A DNA stretch of 64,000 nt from Alteromonas sp. a30 (GTDB lineage Bacteria > Pseudomonadota > Gammaproteobacteria > Enterobacterales > Alteromonadaceae). How positions within the stretch are numbered: the first letter of the stretch is position 1; the number at the start of each line of letters is the position of its first letter. Shown here in pieces: positions 8,137 through 17,169 of the stretch. Position numbers and translations under genes: made by a program. The notes under the pieces were generated by a model. The model was not told the origin of the DNA. It ran no database searches and saw only the letters and a program-made list of their open reading frames with translations. The stretch spans positions 124,001 through 188,000 of the forward strand of contig NZ_JABEPE010000002.1 of assembly GCF_026788005.1 (NCBI RefSeq), written 5' to 3'.

Positions 8137-9492
8137 ATGACCACAACACAATTAAATGCAATTGGAGTAATGAGCCAACTTTCTCAACTTGAAGTTGATC
8201 GTTTAAGCCAATCTAAGAGCAAGGAGTTGTACCAAATCTTCAGAAAGTGCTGTCTTGCTGTATTAAATAGTGGTGCAGAAAAAGACGACTTGGAAGCGAT
8301 GATGGCTTCCTATGAAGATTTTGACGTTAATTTGGTACGCCGTGAGCGCGGTGTAAAAATAGAATTAATTAACCCACCATCAATGCCCTTTGTTGACGGT
8401 AAATTGATGCGTGGCGTACACGAACATTTGTTCTCTGTATTGCGCGATTTGTTGCACATGGGAGCTAAATATGAAACTCACGAACTCGACCTAAGAGATT
8501 CCATTCATATTACTCACATGGTCTTCGATATGTTGCGTAATGCAGAAGTGATTAACAGCGAACAGGACCCTAATCTTGTGGTTTGCTGGGGTGGTCACTC
8601 CATCAACGAAACAGAATACCGTTACACCAAGAAGGTGGGTTATCAGTTAGGTTTACGGGAAATGAATATTTGTACCGGATGCGGCCCGGGAGCCATGAAA
8701 GGCCCAATGAAAGGTGCCACCATTGGTCACGCCAAACAACGATATGCACAAGGACGCTATCTGGGCATTACTGAACCCAGCATTATTGCTGCCGAGCCAC
8801 CCAATCCTATCGTCGATCAATTGGTTATCATGCCCGACATTGAAAAACGCTTGGAAGCTTTTGTGCGCTCAGCCCATGCAATTGTCGTATTCCCCGGTGG
8901 CGTTGGCACCGCAGAAGAATTGTTGTATTTGCTCGGCATCATGTTGCATGAACAAAACCAAAAACAAAAATTACCCATAATCTTAACGGGTCCTAAAGAA
9001 TGCGAAGCTTACTTTAAATCGATTGACCAATTTGTTGCAGCAACATTAGGCCCCGAAGCACAAAAACTTTACGAAATCATCGTGGACGATCCCGTGAAAG
9101 CGGCGCAACGTATCAAAGCACAGCAAACTGAAGTCAGAGAATACCGTAAAGAAACTGGCGATTCTTATCACTTCAACTGGTCATTGAAAATCGAATCGGA
9201 ATTCCAGCGTCCATTCGCTCCGACTCACGAGAATATGGCAAACTTAAACTTGAATTTAGATCAGCCTAAGGCCGAGTTAGCCGCCGCACTGCGTCGCGCT
9301 TTCTCAGGTATTGTAGCGGGTAACGTAAAAGCGGAAGGCTTGGAAGAAATTCGTAAGAATGGCCCATTTACCATCAATGGCGATCATAACTTAATGAAAT
9401 TGATGGATGAGCTACTTCAATCTTTTGTTGAACAAGGCCGGATGAAACTGCCAGGGACCAAATACGAACCTTGCTATCAGGTCGTTATTTAA
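8137..9492 (+). CDS. ppnN: Pyrimidine/purine nucleotide 5'-monophosphate nucleosidase PpnN
   Basis: Cleaves nucleoside monophosphates to base and ribose 5-phosphate, in nucleotide salvage; the E. coli enzyme responds to (p)ppGpp. The protein is 451 residues, as expected (E. coli YgdH is 454). The central LOG/Rossmann domain is recognisable: CTGCGPGAMKGPMKGA near residue 185 and the phosphate-binding PGGVGTAEELLYLLG near residue 254. The N-terminal domain and C-terminal helical extension of the long PpnN type are present. A GAGGAA ribosome binding site precedes the ATG. A hairpin follows the gene at 9518-9559. Confidence 0.95.
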   Translation: MTTTQLNAIGVMSQLSQLEVDRLSQSKSKELYQIFRKCCLAVLNSGAEKDDLEAMMASYEDFDVNLVRRERGVKIELINPPSMPFVDGKLMRGVHEHLFSVLRDLLHMGAKYETHELDLRDSIHITHMVFDMLRNAEVINSEQDPNLVVCWGGHSINETEYRYTKKVGYQLGLREMNICTGCGPGAMKGPMKGATIGHAKQRYAQGRYLGITEPSIIAAEPPNPIVDQLVIMPDIEKRLEAFVRSAHAIVVFPGGVGTAEELLYLLGIMLHEQNQKQKLPIILTGPKECEAYFKSIDQFVAATLGPEAQKLYEIIVDDPVKAAQRIKAQQTEVREYRKETGDSYHFNWSLKIESEFQRPFAPTHENMANLNLNLDQPKAELAAALRRAFSGIVAGNVKAEGLEEIRKNGPFTINGDHNLMKLMDELLQSFVEQGRMKLPGTKYEPCYQVVI

Positions 9493-9517
9493 GCATTCAA
9501 ACTTATGTAAAAAAACC

Positions 9518-9559
9518 TCACGAACTGATCTTCACCATTCGATAAAGATTAGTTCGTGA
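9518..9559. terminator. Hairpin downstream of ppnN
   Basis: Arms 9518-9532 and 9545-9559 pair almost completely (one G-T pair) around a 12-nt loop. Runs of A lie on both outer sides, so the T-tract is on the minus strand; as a terminator it would work better for antisense transcription. Its position 26 bp after the ppnN stop still suits a 3' end or stability element for ppnN. Confidence 0.5.
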
Positions 9560-9619
9560 AAAAATCACCGTAGCAGATTACAATCACCTCAGTTTTGTTT
9601 TTGCTTACATATCAATTTC

Positions 9620-9991
9620 ATGAATAAAATTGTTAAAAGGGTTTCAATTGGATTTGCCGTTTACATCACTTTCGCAGCGGTTGTTGTACTGTATTACCCC
9701 GATGAACCTGACAATATGAATTGGGAGGACCGTGAGCAATACAACAGCATCCAAATTGGTAAACTCAAGTTAGGTGTAACACATAAGGATATTATCAACT
9801 TACTTGGCTCCCCTGATATTAGTGAGGCCAAATTGGTGGAGAACGAGAAAGTGCAGGTCATGTTTTACCGTACTCAACGTAAAACCCCCGACGGCATAAC
9901 CACACAAGATGAATGTACGCCGTTGCTGTTCAAAAATGATGTACTTATCGCTTTCGGTGAAAATGCCTATAATCAATTTAAAGACAGCTAA
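9620..9991 (+). CDS. DUF3192 family protein, membrane-anchored paralogue
   Basis: A 123-residue paralogue of the lipoprotein at 5575-5943. The shared parts are NWEDREQYNS at the start of the soluble domain, GKLKLGVTHKDIINLLGSPD, a segment with FYRTQR, and a QDECTPLLF element near the end. The difference is the N-terminus: residues 8-26 form an uncleaved-looking hydrophobic helix with no lipobox, so this copy is probably an inner-membrane-anchored periplasmic protein. Function is unknown. The HD-like gene starts 12 bp after its stop codon, so the two may be co-transcribed. Confidence 0.75.
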   Translation: MNKIVKRVSIGFAVYITFAAVVVLYYPDEPDNMNWEDREQYNSIQIGKLKLGVTHKDIINLLGSPDISEAKLVENEKVQVMFYRTQRKTPDGITTQDECTPLLFKNDVLIAFGENAYNQFKDS

Positions 9992-10003
9992 AAAGTTACT
10001 ACT

Positions 10004-11821
10004 TTGAGTGCCGAAGCAAACGATATTACACAGCCTTTTTCAATACATTTAGCCTCTCTTTATCAATCGCTTACACGATTAATTGATAAGTATCAGCGAC
10101 AAAGTATCTCCCAATCACTCATTCAAGAAACGCTGGCATTCTCCGAAGAATTCATTGATGTTAGCAAACACTTCCCTGAAGCTTTATTAGCCCAGCTTCA
10201 ATTTTATAAAGTGCAATATTCTTACAGCGTTAACTTGGTGTTTAATCAGGTGCTGGCGACTTACGTTATTGCCAGCCGCAATCAGTGGAACGACACCGCA
10301 ATACAACATTTACTTTGTTGCGTGATATCACAATTTGGCGGGGTTATTGAGTCTCTAGACAGACGTGCTAAAGATCCAAGTATTAATATCGATCGCAAAC
10401 ACATTACTCAACATAATTTGCCACTATTACGTATTCTCAATCAATTACATTTAGAGATTTGGTTTTCAGGAGTTCGCCATGCTGAACTGCGTTACCATGC
10501 ACACCCTGAACTGATATTAAGTCGAATTAACAAGCAATCTCATGAGTTATCAATATTGTGTTTAGGCACCTATATTGGTCAAAGGCTCACACGAACTAAG
10601 TCCGAAAAAGCGTTAGCTTTCCCGCAAATACTGCGACTTATCGCCAGAAAATTATCAAGCGCAGATTATTCACTTCTTGATGGCTTATTACAGTACCCAA
10701 CATTAGTTCCACCGGGGAGTTTGGTGTCACTGAAAGATGGTCGTTATCTATTAGTGCTTACAACGTTCAAAAATCACCTTTTTGGAAAAGCCTTTTCGGC
10801 CGAAACCAGAGACTGTGCGAATGAGGTTGAAAGTCACTCAACGTCTGATATTAAACAGGTGCTCAGCCAACAACCTATCAAAACCCTAAGCAGCTTTGAT
10901 ACTTGGTGGGATGAAAGCAGTTTGCAACATTGTGGGTATCAAAATCAGATAGACTCAGACGACAGCAGCAATACCGAGATAGAACGGCCGCAACTGCGTC
11001 CTAAGCTATTTAAGTTGGACACGCCGCCCCCAACTTTGTTATCAATTCAAGCCCATTTATACAGTGATGATTTAGACACCAATACACTAACCAACCTCAT
11101 CCTCGCTGAACCGGTTTTTGCCATGCATATCAAAACAACTGCGACACTTTCGTCCCGGGAAAATATCGTTATCACTGACGTGAAACATGGTTTATTAATG
11201 CATGGATTCGAACGAGCCAACTCGATTCTTATGGATCATGCTTTAACGCTAAGGCTCAATCAGCATTACTTTCCTGCACAAGAACAGCTATTGCAATTTT
11301 GCCATCTCTTCAAACACTTAGTTGCGACAATATCAGAGAGTAAAAAGCCATTAACACCGGAATTGATGGCGTGTTGGGCAGGGTTTGCCAGTGCTGGTTT
11401 TTTCACCAGCCCAAGCTTAAAAAGCAAACTTTCGGTGACGGTAAATCAGCAGGGTGGTCCTTCTTTGTCTCACGTAATAGAAACAGAAAATGCACATCTA
11501 TTATCCCAACATGCACAAAAACTCTGTCAGTGTTGGGATCAACCCAAACAACTGCTACTCGCCCTACGCACATTAGAATCAGGCAATCTTAACCTTAACT
11601 CACCCAAACAACACGATACGATCGCATACATTTTGGGGCTTGGACTAATACTTGCGAAAGCAACATATTGGGCAGCGGATTATACATTTACAGAGCCTGA
11701 CAAAGACTGGCTCAAACTTGCACCGCGCTTCTTAGGCAAGGCGCTTGATTATCAGGAAACCATAGAAAAAGCGCTTGCAAAAGCACATAGCTACTCCCCG
11801 TTAACATCCAAAAAACGTTAA
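10004..11821 (+). CDS. Large protein of unknown function with possible degenerate HD-type domain
   Basis: A 605-residue soluble protein without signal peptide or membrane segments. The segment LVPPGSLVSLKDGRYLLVLT (near residue 245) resembles the short beta-rich element that follows HD-GYP domains (pattern P-x-G-S-L-V-x-L-x-D-G). The clear HD and GYP metal ligands of active enzymes are not evident, so any such domain is probably catalytically dead. The segment PKLFKLDTPPPTLLSIQAHL (near 332) followed by helices is reminiscent of HDOD-type regions. The start is TTG with a weak ribosome binding site; coupling to the DUF3192 gene 12 bp upstream is plausible. Function is not assigned. Confidence 0.6.
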   Translation: MSAEANDITQPFSIHLASLYQSLTRLIDKYQRQSISQSLIQETLAFSEEFIDVSKHFPEALLAQLQFYKVQYSYSVNLVFNQVLATYVIASRNQWNDTAIQHLLCCVISQFGGVIESLDRRAKDPSINIDRKHITQHNLPLLRILNQLHLEIWFSGVRHAELRYHAHPELILSRINKQSHELSILCLGTYIGQRLTRTKSEKALAFPQILRLIARKLSSADYSLLDGLLQYPTLVPPGSLVSLKDGRYLLVLTTFKNHLFGKAFSAETRDCANEVESHSTSDIKQVLSQQPIKTLSSFDTWWDESSLQHCGYQNQIDSDDSSNTEIERPQLRPKLFKLDTPPPTLLSIQAHLYSDDLDTNTLTNLILAEPVFAMHIKTTATLSSRENIVITDVKHGLLMHGFERANSILMDHALTLRLNQHYFPAQEQLLQFCHLFKHLVATISESKKPLTPELMACWAGFASAGFFTSPSLKSKLSVTVNQQGGPSLSHVIETENAHLLSQHAQKLCQCWDQPKQLLLALRTLESGNLNLNSPKQHDTIAYILGLGLILAKATYWAADYTFTEPDKDWLKLAPRFLGKALDYQETIEKALAKAHSYSPLTSKKR

Positions 11822-12042
11822 CATAAGTAAATTTAAAATACCCAAAGGTATCATTTTTTACCCACCCATAATACATTCTATTTTGAAATGCTCAGCAAAA
11901 AGAGACTAAATGGTTTAAGAACAAAGTTTGAGCTACGATATATAGAAAAAATGGGTCAGAAGTGGTATAAAGCGCCCCGCAAAAACATCCGTAATCGGCT
12001 AGATTTGAAGAATAGCCGCCATTCAATTCTAAGGAAATTTTG

Positions 12043-13047
12043 ATGACACAACGTATTACCGTAATTAAAGGCGATGGCATTGGGCCGGATATCGTAGATT
12101 CTGCCCTTCAAGTGCTCGACAAAGTTGGTTGCAATTTTGAGTATGATTTCGCCGATGCGGGTTTGGTCGCTTTGGAAAACCATGGTGAATTATTGCCTCA
12201 AGCTACGCTCGATCTCATCGCTAAAAACAAAATTACATTAAAAGGCCCACTCACAACACCTGTTGGTGAAGGTTTTACGTCTATTAACGTTAGCTTACGT
12301 AAGCAATTCCAGCTTTACGCTAATGTGCGCCCAGTTATTTCCTTCAAAGGCACCAAAGCACGTTATGAAGACATCAACATCCTAACTGTTCGTGAAAATA
12401 CTGAAGGTATGTACTCTGGTCTAGGACAGGTGGTTTCAGAGGATGGCAGTACCGCCGAAGCAATGAGTCGAATTACGCGCGAAGGCGCAGAGCGCATTGT
12501 TCGTTTTGCTTACGAATTAGCAAAACGCGAAGGGCGTAAAAAAGTAACAGCAGTTCATAAAGCTAATATTTTGAAATCAACTTCAGGTTTGTTCTTAAAA
12601 GTTGCTCGTGAAATTGGTGAGCAATATCCTGATATTGAATCCGCAGAAATGATTGTTGATAACACCTGTATGCAATTGGTAATGAACCCTCATCAATTCG
12701 ACGTTATCGTGACAACCAACTTGTTTGGCGACATCATTTCCGACTTATGTGCGGGTCTAATTGGCGGCTTGGGCATGGCACCAGGAGCTAACATCGGTAA
12801 AGATTGCTCAATTTTTGAGGCGGTTCACGGCTCAGCACCTGATATTGCAGGCAAAAACTTAGCAAACCCTTCATCCGTTATTCTTGCATCCGTTCAAATG
12901 TTGGAATACTTAAACATGGGTGACAAAGCACAACGAATTATTGCAGCGTTGCGTGACGTAATTGAAACGGGCGACCGTACAACACGTGACTTAGGTGGTA
13001 CGCACGGTACAACTGATTTCACTCAAGCAGTTCTTGACCGTCTATAA
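12043..13047 (+). CDS. NAD-dependent isocitrate dehydrogenase (IDH3-type)
   Basis: Oxidatively decarboxylates isocitrate to 2-oxoglutarate in the TCA cycle. The 334-residue protein begins TQRITVIKGDGIGPDIVDSA, the standard beta-decarboxylating dehydrogenase start. The isocitrate-binding segment is GEGFTSINVSLRKQFQLYAN, with R-ENTEGMYSGLGQ near residue 122, which separates NAD-IDH from 3-isopropylmalate dehydrogenase. The metal/substrate helix TTNLFGDIISDLCAGL is near residue 225. The ATG at 12043 follows AAGGAA at 12031; a TTG one codon earlier is less likely. The short length (not the ~415-residue NADP Icd type) fits NAD specificity. It is monocistronic with a good terminator. Confidence 0.92.
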   Translation: MTQRITVIKGDGIGPDIVDSALQVLDKVGCNFEYDFADAGLVALENHGELLPQATLDLIAKNKITLKGPLTTPVGEGFTSINVSLRKQFQLYANVRPVISFKGTKARYEDINILTVRENTEGMYSGLGQVVSEDGSTAEAMSRITREGAERIVRFAYELAKREGRKKVTAVHKANILKSTSGLFLKVAREIGEQYPDIESAEMIVDNTCMQLVMNPHQFDVIVTTNLFGDIISDLCAGLIGGLGMAPGANIGKDCSIFEAVHGSAPDIAGKNLANPSSVILASVQMLEYLNMGDKAQRIIAALRDVIETGDRTTRDLGGTHGTTDFTQAVLDRL

Positions 13048-13093
13048 ATCAAGAAAGCAGTAACAACAAAATACGGCACTGCTAGCACTATGC

Positions 13094-13127
13094 AAAAGGC
13101 GAATCATTTCGGTGTTTCGCCTTTTTT
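13094..13127 (+). terminator. Intrinsic terminator of the isocitrate dehydrogenase gene
   Basis: A 10-bp stem (13094-13103 with 13116-13125) around a 12-nt loop ends in a run of six T (13122-13127), 46 bp after the stop codon. It is a clear rho-independent terminator on the plus strand. Confidence 0.9.
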
Positions 13128-13327
13128 GTATTTCGCTTTCATCACCCTTTCTCCAACTTTATATTCGCCTTATCAGCGTTATTTCTCACACAGTATTGTT
13201 CCCCATTATTAAGCATGTCTTCCCATAATTGCAGGGAAAATAAGAAACTGGTTAGATAACAGTCGAAGCGAAAGCTTCAAGAAAATGGAACTTAACTTTA
13301 AATCAAATAATGGAAATGGAGACAATC

Positions 13328-13639
13328 ATGAAAAAACATTTTTCAGCGATTATTACCTTTATTTTACTTCAGCTTGGCGTGCTAAATCCTGCTTTCGCAG
13401 CAGATAGCAACACACAATCAGTAGCAAGTGTTGGCGCTGAGCAAAGTAATCTTATTAACCTTAACACTGCAACTGAAGCGCAATTGAAAAGCTTGCCAGG
13501 CATCGGCCCTAAAAAAGCCAAAGCCATTGTTGAATACAGAGAAGCATTCGGTAACTTTACCAGTGTGGATTCTGTTACTAAGGTGAAGGGAGTGGGAAAC
13601 AAGTTGCTTTCTAAATTCAGAGACAAAATAGAAGTGTAA
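13328..13639 (+). CDS. ComEA-like secreted helix-hairpin-helix protein
   Basis: A 103-residue protein with a signal peptide (MKKHFSAIITFILLQLGVLN followed by PAFAAD, cleavage after AFA) and one C-terminal (HhH)2-like domain: INLNTATEAQLKSLPGIGPK then KAKAIVEYREAFGNFTSVDS. This architecture is that of short ComEA proteins, periplasmic DNA-binding proteins linked to DNA uptake in competent Gram-negatives. The start at 13328 has GGAGA five bases upstream; an upstream ATG at 13310 is rejected. It stands alone beside galU, so the DNA-uptake role is from the family, not the context. Confidence 0.88.
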   Translation: MKKHFSAIITFILLQLGVLNPAFAADSNTQSVASVGAEQSNLINLNTATEAQLKSLPGIGPKKAKAIVEYREAFGNFTSVDSVTKVKGVGNKLLSKFRDKIEV

Positions 13640-13674
13640 TCCCGCTTTCAACTTCTTTGTGACAAGAAACGGTA

Positions 13675-13706
13675 AATGCTAGCGGTTTCCCTCTCCCGCT
13701 AGCATT
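13675..13706. terminator. Bidirectional hairpin between convergent comEA and galU
   Basis: A perfect 11-bp stem (13675-13685 with 13696-13706) around a 10-nt loop sits in the 84-bp spacer between the two convergent genes. U-tracts are weak on both sides, so efficiency is uncertain, but the position indicates shared termination. Confidence 0.65.
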
Positions 13707-13723
13707 CCTAATCTGGAACAAGC

Positions 13724-14614
13724 TTAGCTAAGGCTGTCTAGAAAAGCCTTAAAATCTTGTTTGATTTCAGGGTGACGCAATGCATATTCAACATTGGCTT
13801 TCATGTACCCTAATTTGCTACCACAATCATGACTTTTACCTACCATTGCATAGGCCTCAACGGCTTGAGTGTCCATCAATGAAGCAATAGCATCGGTTAA
13901 CTGAATTTCATCACCCGCGCCCGGAGGAGTTTTCTCTAACCACTCCCAAATTGCTGGGGATAATACGTAACGACCAACAATAGCTAAGTCAGAAGGAGCA
14001 GTATCAATAGAAGGTTTTTCCACCATTTGAGAAATCGCGCCAAACTCACCCGCCTTAATATCAGCGCCAGATAAATCCACAATACCGAATTTACTCACTT
14101 CATCTTTTGCCACTTGCTCAACCATGATTTGGCTATTTCCGGTCACATCATAACGTTCTAGCATTTTGGTTAAATTATCTTTGCTCTGATCACAACAAGC
14201 ATCATCGATAATGACATCCGGCAACACAACTGCAAATGGACTGTCTCCCACGAGTGGATGAGCACACTTGATCGCGTGGCCAAGCCCTTTCGCTACGCCT
14301 TGGCGCACGTGCATAATAGTCACGTCAGAAGGACAAATACCTTTGACCTCGTCTAAAAGTTGGCGCTTCACTCGCTTTTCCAGCACGGCTTCAAGCTCAA
14401 AGCTAGTATCGAAATGGTTTTCAATGCTGTTTTTACTCGCATGAGTAACTAATACAATGTCTTTAATTCCAGCTTGAACACATTCATTAACCACGTATTG
14501 AATTAATGGTTTATCAACAATAGGCAGCATTTCCTTTGGAATGGCTTTAGTCGCTGGCAGCATACGAGTTCCGAGCCCGGCAACGGGAATAACTGCTTTC
14601 GTCACCTTCGACAT
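13724..14614 (-). CDS. galU: UTP--glucose-1-phosphate uridylyltransferase GalU
   Basis: Makes UDP-glucose from UTP and glucose 1-phosphate, supplying surface polysaccharides. The 296-residue length is typical. The nucleotide-binding start is [20 protein letters not shown], followed by [16 protein letters not shown]. The metal-binding [10 protein letters not shown] and the late [12 protein letters not shown] segment are also present. The ATG directly follows the ugd stop codon (TAAATG), so the two genes are translationally coupled. Together they convert glucose 1-phosphate to UDP-glucuronate. It is the last gene of the 50-kb minus-strand cluster. Confidence 0.96.
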   Translation of the reverse strand: MSKVTKAVIPVAGLGTRMLPATKAIPKEMLPIVDKPLIQYVVNECVQAGIKDIVLVTHASKNSIENHFDTSFELEAVLEKRVKRQLLDEVKGICPSDVTIMHVRQGVAKGLGHAIKCAHPLVGDSPFAVVLPDVIIDDACCDQSKDNLTKMLERYDVTGNSQIMVEQVAKDEVSKFGIVDLSGADIKAGEFGAISQMVEKPSIDTAPSDLAIVGRYVLSPAIWEWLEKTPPGAGDEIQLTDAIASLMDTQAVEAYAMVGKSHDCGSKLGYMKANVEYALRHPEIKQDFKAFLDSLS

Positions 14615-15955
14615 TTAATTCTTCTCCTTTACTGAACGTCCACGCCCAATAGCAAAGTACGCTATGCCCAACGATTCAACATACGTGGGCTCATACAGGT
14701 TTCTGCCATCAAAAATAACGGGCTTCGCAAGTCGTTTCTTAATTTGTTCAAAATCGGGGGCCTTAAATGCTTTCCATTCAGTGCAAATAACAAGACCATC
14801 CGCACCATTAAGGCCGCCAAATACATCATCAGCAACTTGCAAATTCGCATGGTTATTGAAGTAACGTTGAACCGCAGCGCTCGCAACCGGATCATAAATC
14901 GTCACGCTTGCACCGGCTTTTAATAATGAATCAATTAATACTAAACTCGGCGCTTCGCGAATATCATCAGTATTCGGCTTAAACGCTACGCCCCAAAGAG
15001 CAAAATGCTTGTTTTCGAGAGAGTCATAACGTAGACGGATCATCTGTTCGAGTTTGGTTTTTTGAACCTGATTAACTTTTTCAACCGACTTTAAGATATT
15101 CGCTTCGTAATGATGTTCAGAAGAGGTTTTTATCAGCGCACTCACATCTTTCGGGAAACATGAGCCGCCATAACCACAACCGGGATAAATAAAGTGGTAG
15201 CCAATTCGAGGATCTGACCCCATTCCTTGGCGTACCATTTCAATATCTGCTCCCACCTGCTCAGCAATATTTGACATTTCGTTCATAAAGCTGATTTTGG
15301 TTGCCAACATACAATTTGCAGCATATTTGGTTAACTCAGCGCTGCGGCGATCCATCACGATAGTGCGTTGGTGATTACGGTTGAAAGGCGCGTAAAGCAC
15401 ATTCATCGCAGCCAACGCTTTATCGCTATCTGTGCCTAAAATAATGCGATCCGGCTTCGAGCAATCCGCTACCGCAGCACCTTCTTTTAAGAATTCGGGA
15501 TTCGACACGACATCGAAAGCAATACTGACATCACGCTGTGCTAACACACGATTCATTTCCGCTTCCACTAAATCCCCCGTGCCTACGGGTACCGTTGATT
15601 TAGTGACAACTACCGTATATTCACTTAGGTAAGTAGCAATGGTTTGCGATACGTTCAGCACGTACTTTAAGTCTGCTGAACCATCTTCGTCCATCGGCGT
15701 ACCAACAGCGATAAAGATAATTTCAGCCTCGGCCACAGCGGGTTCAGGCTCAGTGGTAAAAATCAGCCTACCCGATTGGTAATTAGAATGAACTAAGCTT
15801 GCTAATCCAGGCTCATGGATGGGAATATTACCCTGTTTCAAGAGCGCAATTTTCGCTTCATCAACATCAACACATGTCACTACATTGCCCAAATCCGCAA
15901 GCACTGCTGCTTGAACCAAGCCAACATAGCCAATTCCAAATACTGTTACTTTCAC
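14615..15955 (-). CDS. ugd: UDP-glucose 6-dehydrogenase
   Basis: Oxidises UDP-glucose to UDP-glucuronate with two NAD+. The protein has 446 residues with an N-terminal Rossmann motif FGIGYVGLVQAAVLADLGN. The active-site Cys is in GCGYGGSCFPKDVSALI near residue 260. The C-terminal UDP-binding domain has WGVAFKPNTDDIREAPSL near residue 320. Its product can be used directly or epimerised by the UDP-glucuronate 4-epimerase at 37593-38606. It is a different subfamily from the WbpA-like dehydrogenase at 62322-63632, which acts on UDP-GlcNAc. galU follows without a gap. Confidence 0.95.
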   Translation of the reverse strand: MKVTVFGIGYVGLVQAAVLADLGNVVTCVDVDEAKIALLKQGNIPIHEPGLASLVHSNYQSGRLIFTTEPEPAVAEAEIIFIAVGTPMDEDGSADLKYVLNVSQTIATYLSEYTVVVTKSTVPVGTGDLVEAEMNRVLAQRDVSIAFDVVSNPEFLKEGAAVADCSKPDRIILGTDSDKALAAMNVLYAPFNRNHQRTIVMDRRSAELTKYAANCMLATKISFMNEMSNIAEQVGADIEMVRQGMGSDPRIGYHFIYPGCGYGGSCFPKDVSALIKTSSEHHYEANILKSVEKVNQVQKTKLEQMIRLRYDSLENKHFALWGVAFKPNTDDIREAPSLVLIDSLLKAGASVTIYDPVASAAVQRYFNNHANLQVADDVFGGLNGADGLVICTEWKAFKAPDFEQIKKRLAKPVIFDGRNLYEPTYVESLGIAYFAIGRGRSVKEKN

Positions 15956-16024
15956 TTAACCCACCCTACGAATCATTTTCTTTGACACCGTCTTTATCAA
16001 ATATAAGGAGCCAACTGTTATCAC

Positions 16025-17140
16025 CTATTGCTCATATAAGTGTATTGTCTTTTCATTAACTTTATGTGATGCGAATTCTTCTTCAGCCATTTTACGGGAA
16101 ATCTCCCCCATTTCTTGCCTAAGTGACTTATTTTCAGCAAGAAGTTGTATCTTTTCAGCAAGCGTCTGAACATCATACAACGGCACCAGAAAGCCATTTT
16201 TTCCGTCTTCGACGACTTCTCTACAACCCGGCACATCTGTAGTAATAATTGGCCGCCCCACCGAGGCCGACTCTAATAGGGACTTCGGCAAACCTTCACG
16301 ATAAGAAGGCAAAACGGAAACATGAGAATGTTTCCATACATCAAAAATTTGCGAACTTGGGCCATCCCAAATAACCCCCGCGTCTTTAGCCAAGCGAGTC
16401 AACTCATTTTCGGTAAAGGCATTAGGATTCTTGGCGTCCACATCCCCCACCAGCACAAACTCAACATTTGTTAGTTTGTCGCTCACACGCTTCGCGGCTT
16501 GCAAAAACTCTCCTACACCTTTGTCTTTTAGCATGCGCGCAACCAGAGTAAAACGCACTTTATCGGTGTTGGGAAATGGCTGATGCGAAAACTGCTCAAT
16601 ATTAATTCCCGCGCCACGAATCAAACACAAGTGCGTTTGTTTAACGCCAATTGTCTCAACAAAAAATTGATAATCATCACGGTTTTGCAAAATCAACACC
16701 GTGCGACGCAAGTTAAACAACAATTTGTAAAGCGTGGACATCACGTACTTTAAAATTTTGGCTTTGGTGGTTTTCGACATAAAGACAAACCCAAGTCCAC
16801 CAAGCGCATTCACAATACGTTTCGCGCCGCATAAGTGCGCCGCTATGGTCCCCATCAATACTGGTTTTTGCGCTACGTTATGCACAACATCGGGCTTTTC
16901 TTTTAAGAAAATCTTGATAACTTGCAGCAATAGCATCAGGTTCGCCAACAACCCCGTATTAGCGCGATCAATATCCATGGGGATAACTCGAATACCCGCT
17001 TCTTCTATCACGCTTCGATGCCGATTAACATTGCAAAGAATAGACACATCATAGCCTTTAGCAACCGCCGCTTTTGCCAATTCCAAGCGATGTGAACAGA
17101 AATACCAATCTTCAGAGACAAAATATAATAACTTGGACAT
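16025..17140 (-). CDS. Family 4-type glycosyltransferase, PglA-like
   Basis: A 371-residue GT-B retaining glycosyltransferase, cytoplasmic face of the inner membrane. The N-terminal acceptor half has VSEDWYFCSHRLELAKAAVA and NALGGLGFVFMSKTTKAK. The C-terminal donor half has FTLVARMLKDKGVGEFLQAA and SYREGLPKSLLESASVGRP, the conserved E-x7-E region. The N-terminal layout resembles Campylobacter PglA, which adds GalNAc to undecaprenyl-linked bacillosamine; that donor/acceptor pairing would fit the PglDEF set here but is inferred. ATG at 17140 is preferred to a TTG one codon upstream. It is one of at least five transferases in the cluster. Confidence 0.85.
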   Translation of the reverse strand: MSKLLYFVSEDWYFCSHRLELAKAAVAKGYDVSILCNVNRHRSVIEEAGIRVIPMDIDRANTGLLANLMLLLQVIKIFLKEKPDVVHNVAQKPVLMGTIAAHLCGAKRIVNALGGLGFVFMSKTTKAKILKYVMSTLYKLLFNLRRTVLILQNRDDYQFFVETIGVKQTHLCLIRGAGINIEQFSHQPFPNTDKVRFTLVARMLKDKGVGEFLQAAKRVSDKLTNVEFVLVGDVDAKNPNAFTENELTRLAKDAGVIWDGPSSQIFDVWKHSHVSVLPSYREGLPKSLLESASVGRPIITTDVPGCREVVEDGKNGFLVPLYDVQTLAEKIQLLAENKSLRQEMGEISRKMAEEEFASHKVNEKTIHLYEQ

Positions 17141-17169
17141 CAAAAACCTATGTTGTTAGCTCTGCATTG

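Noticed and set aside
12043-13047. 3-isopropylmalate dehydrogenase (LeuB)
   Set aside because: The RENTEGMYSG and GEGFTSINVSLRK segments are those of NAD-isocitrate dehydrogenase, and no leu genes are adjacent.
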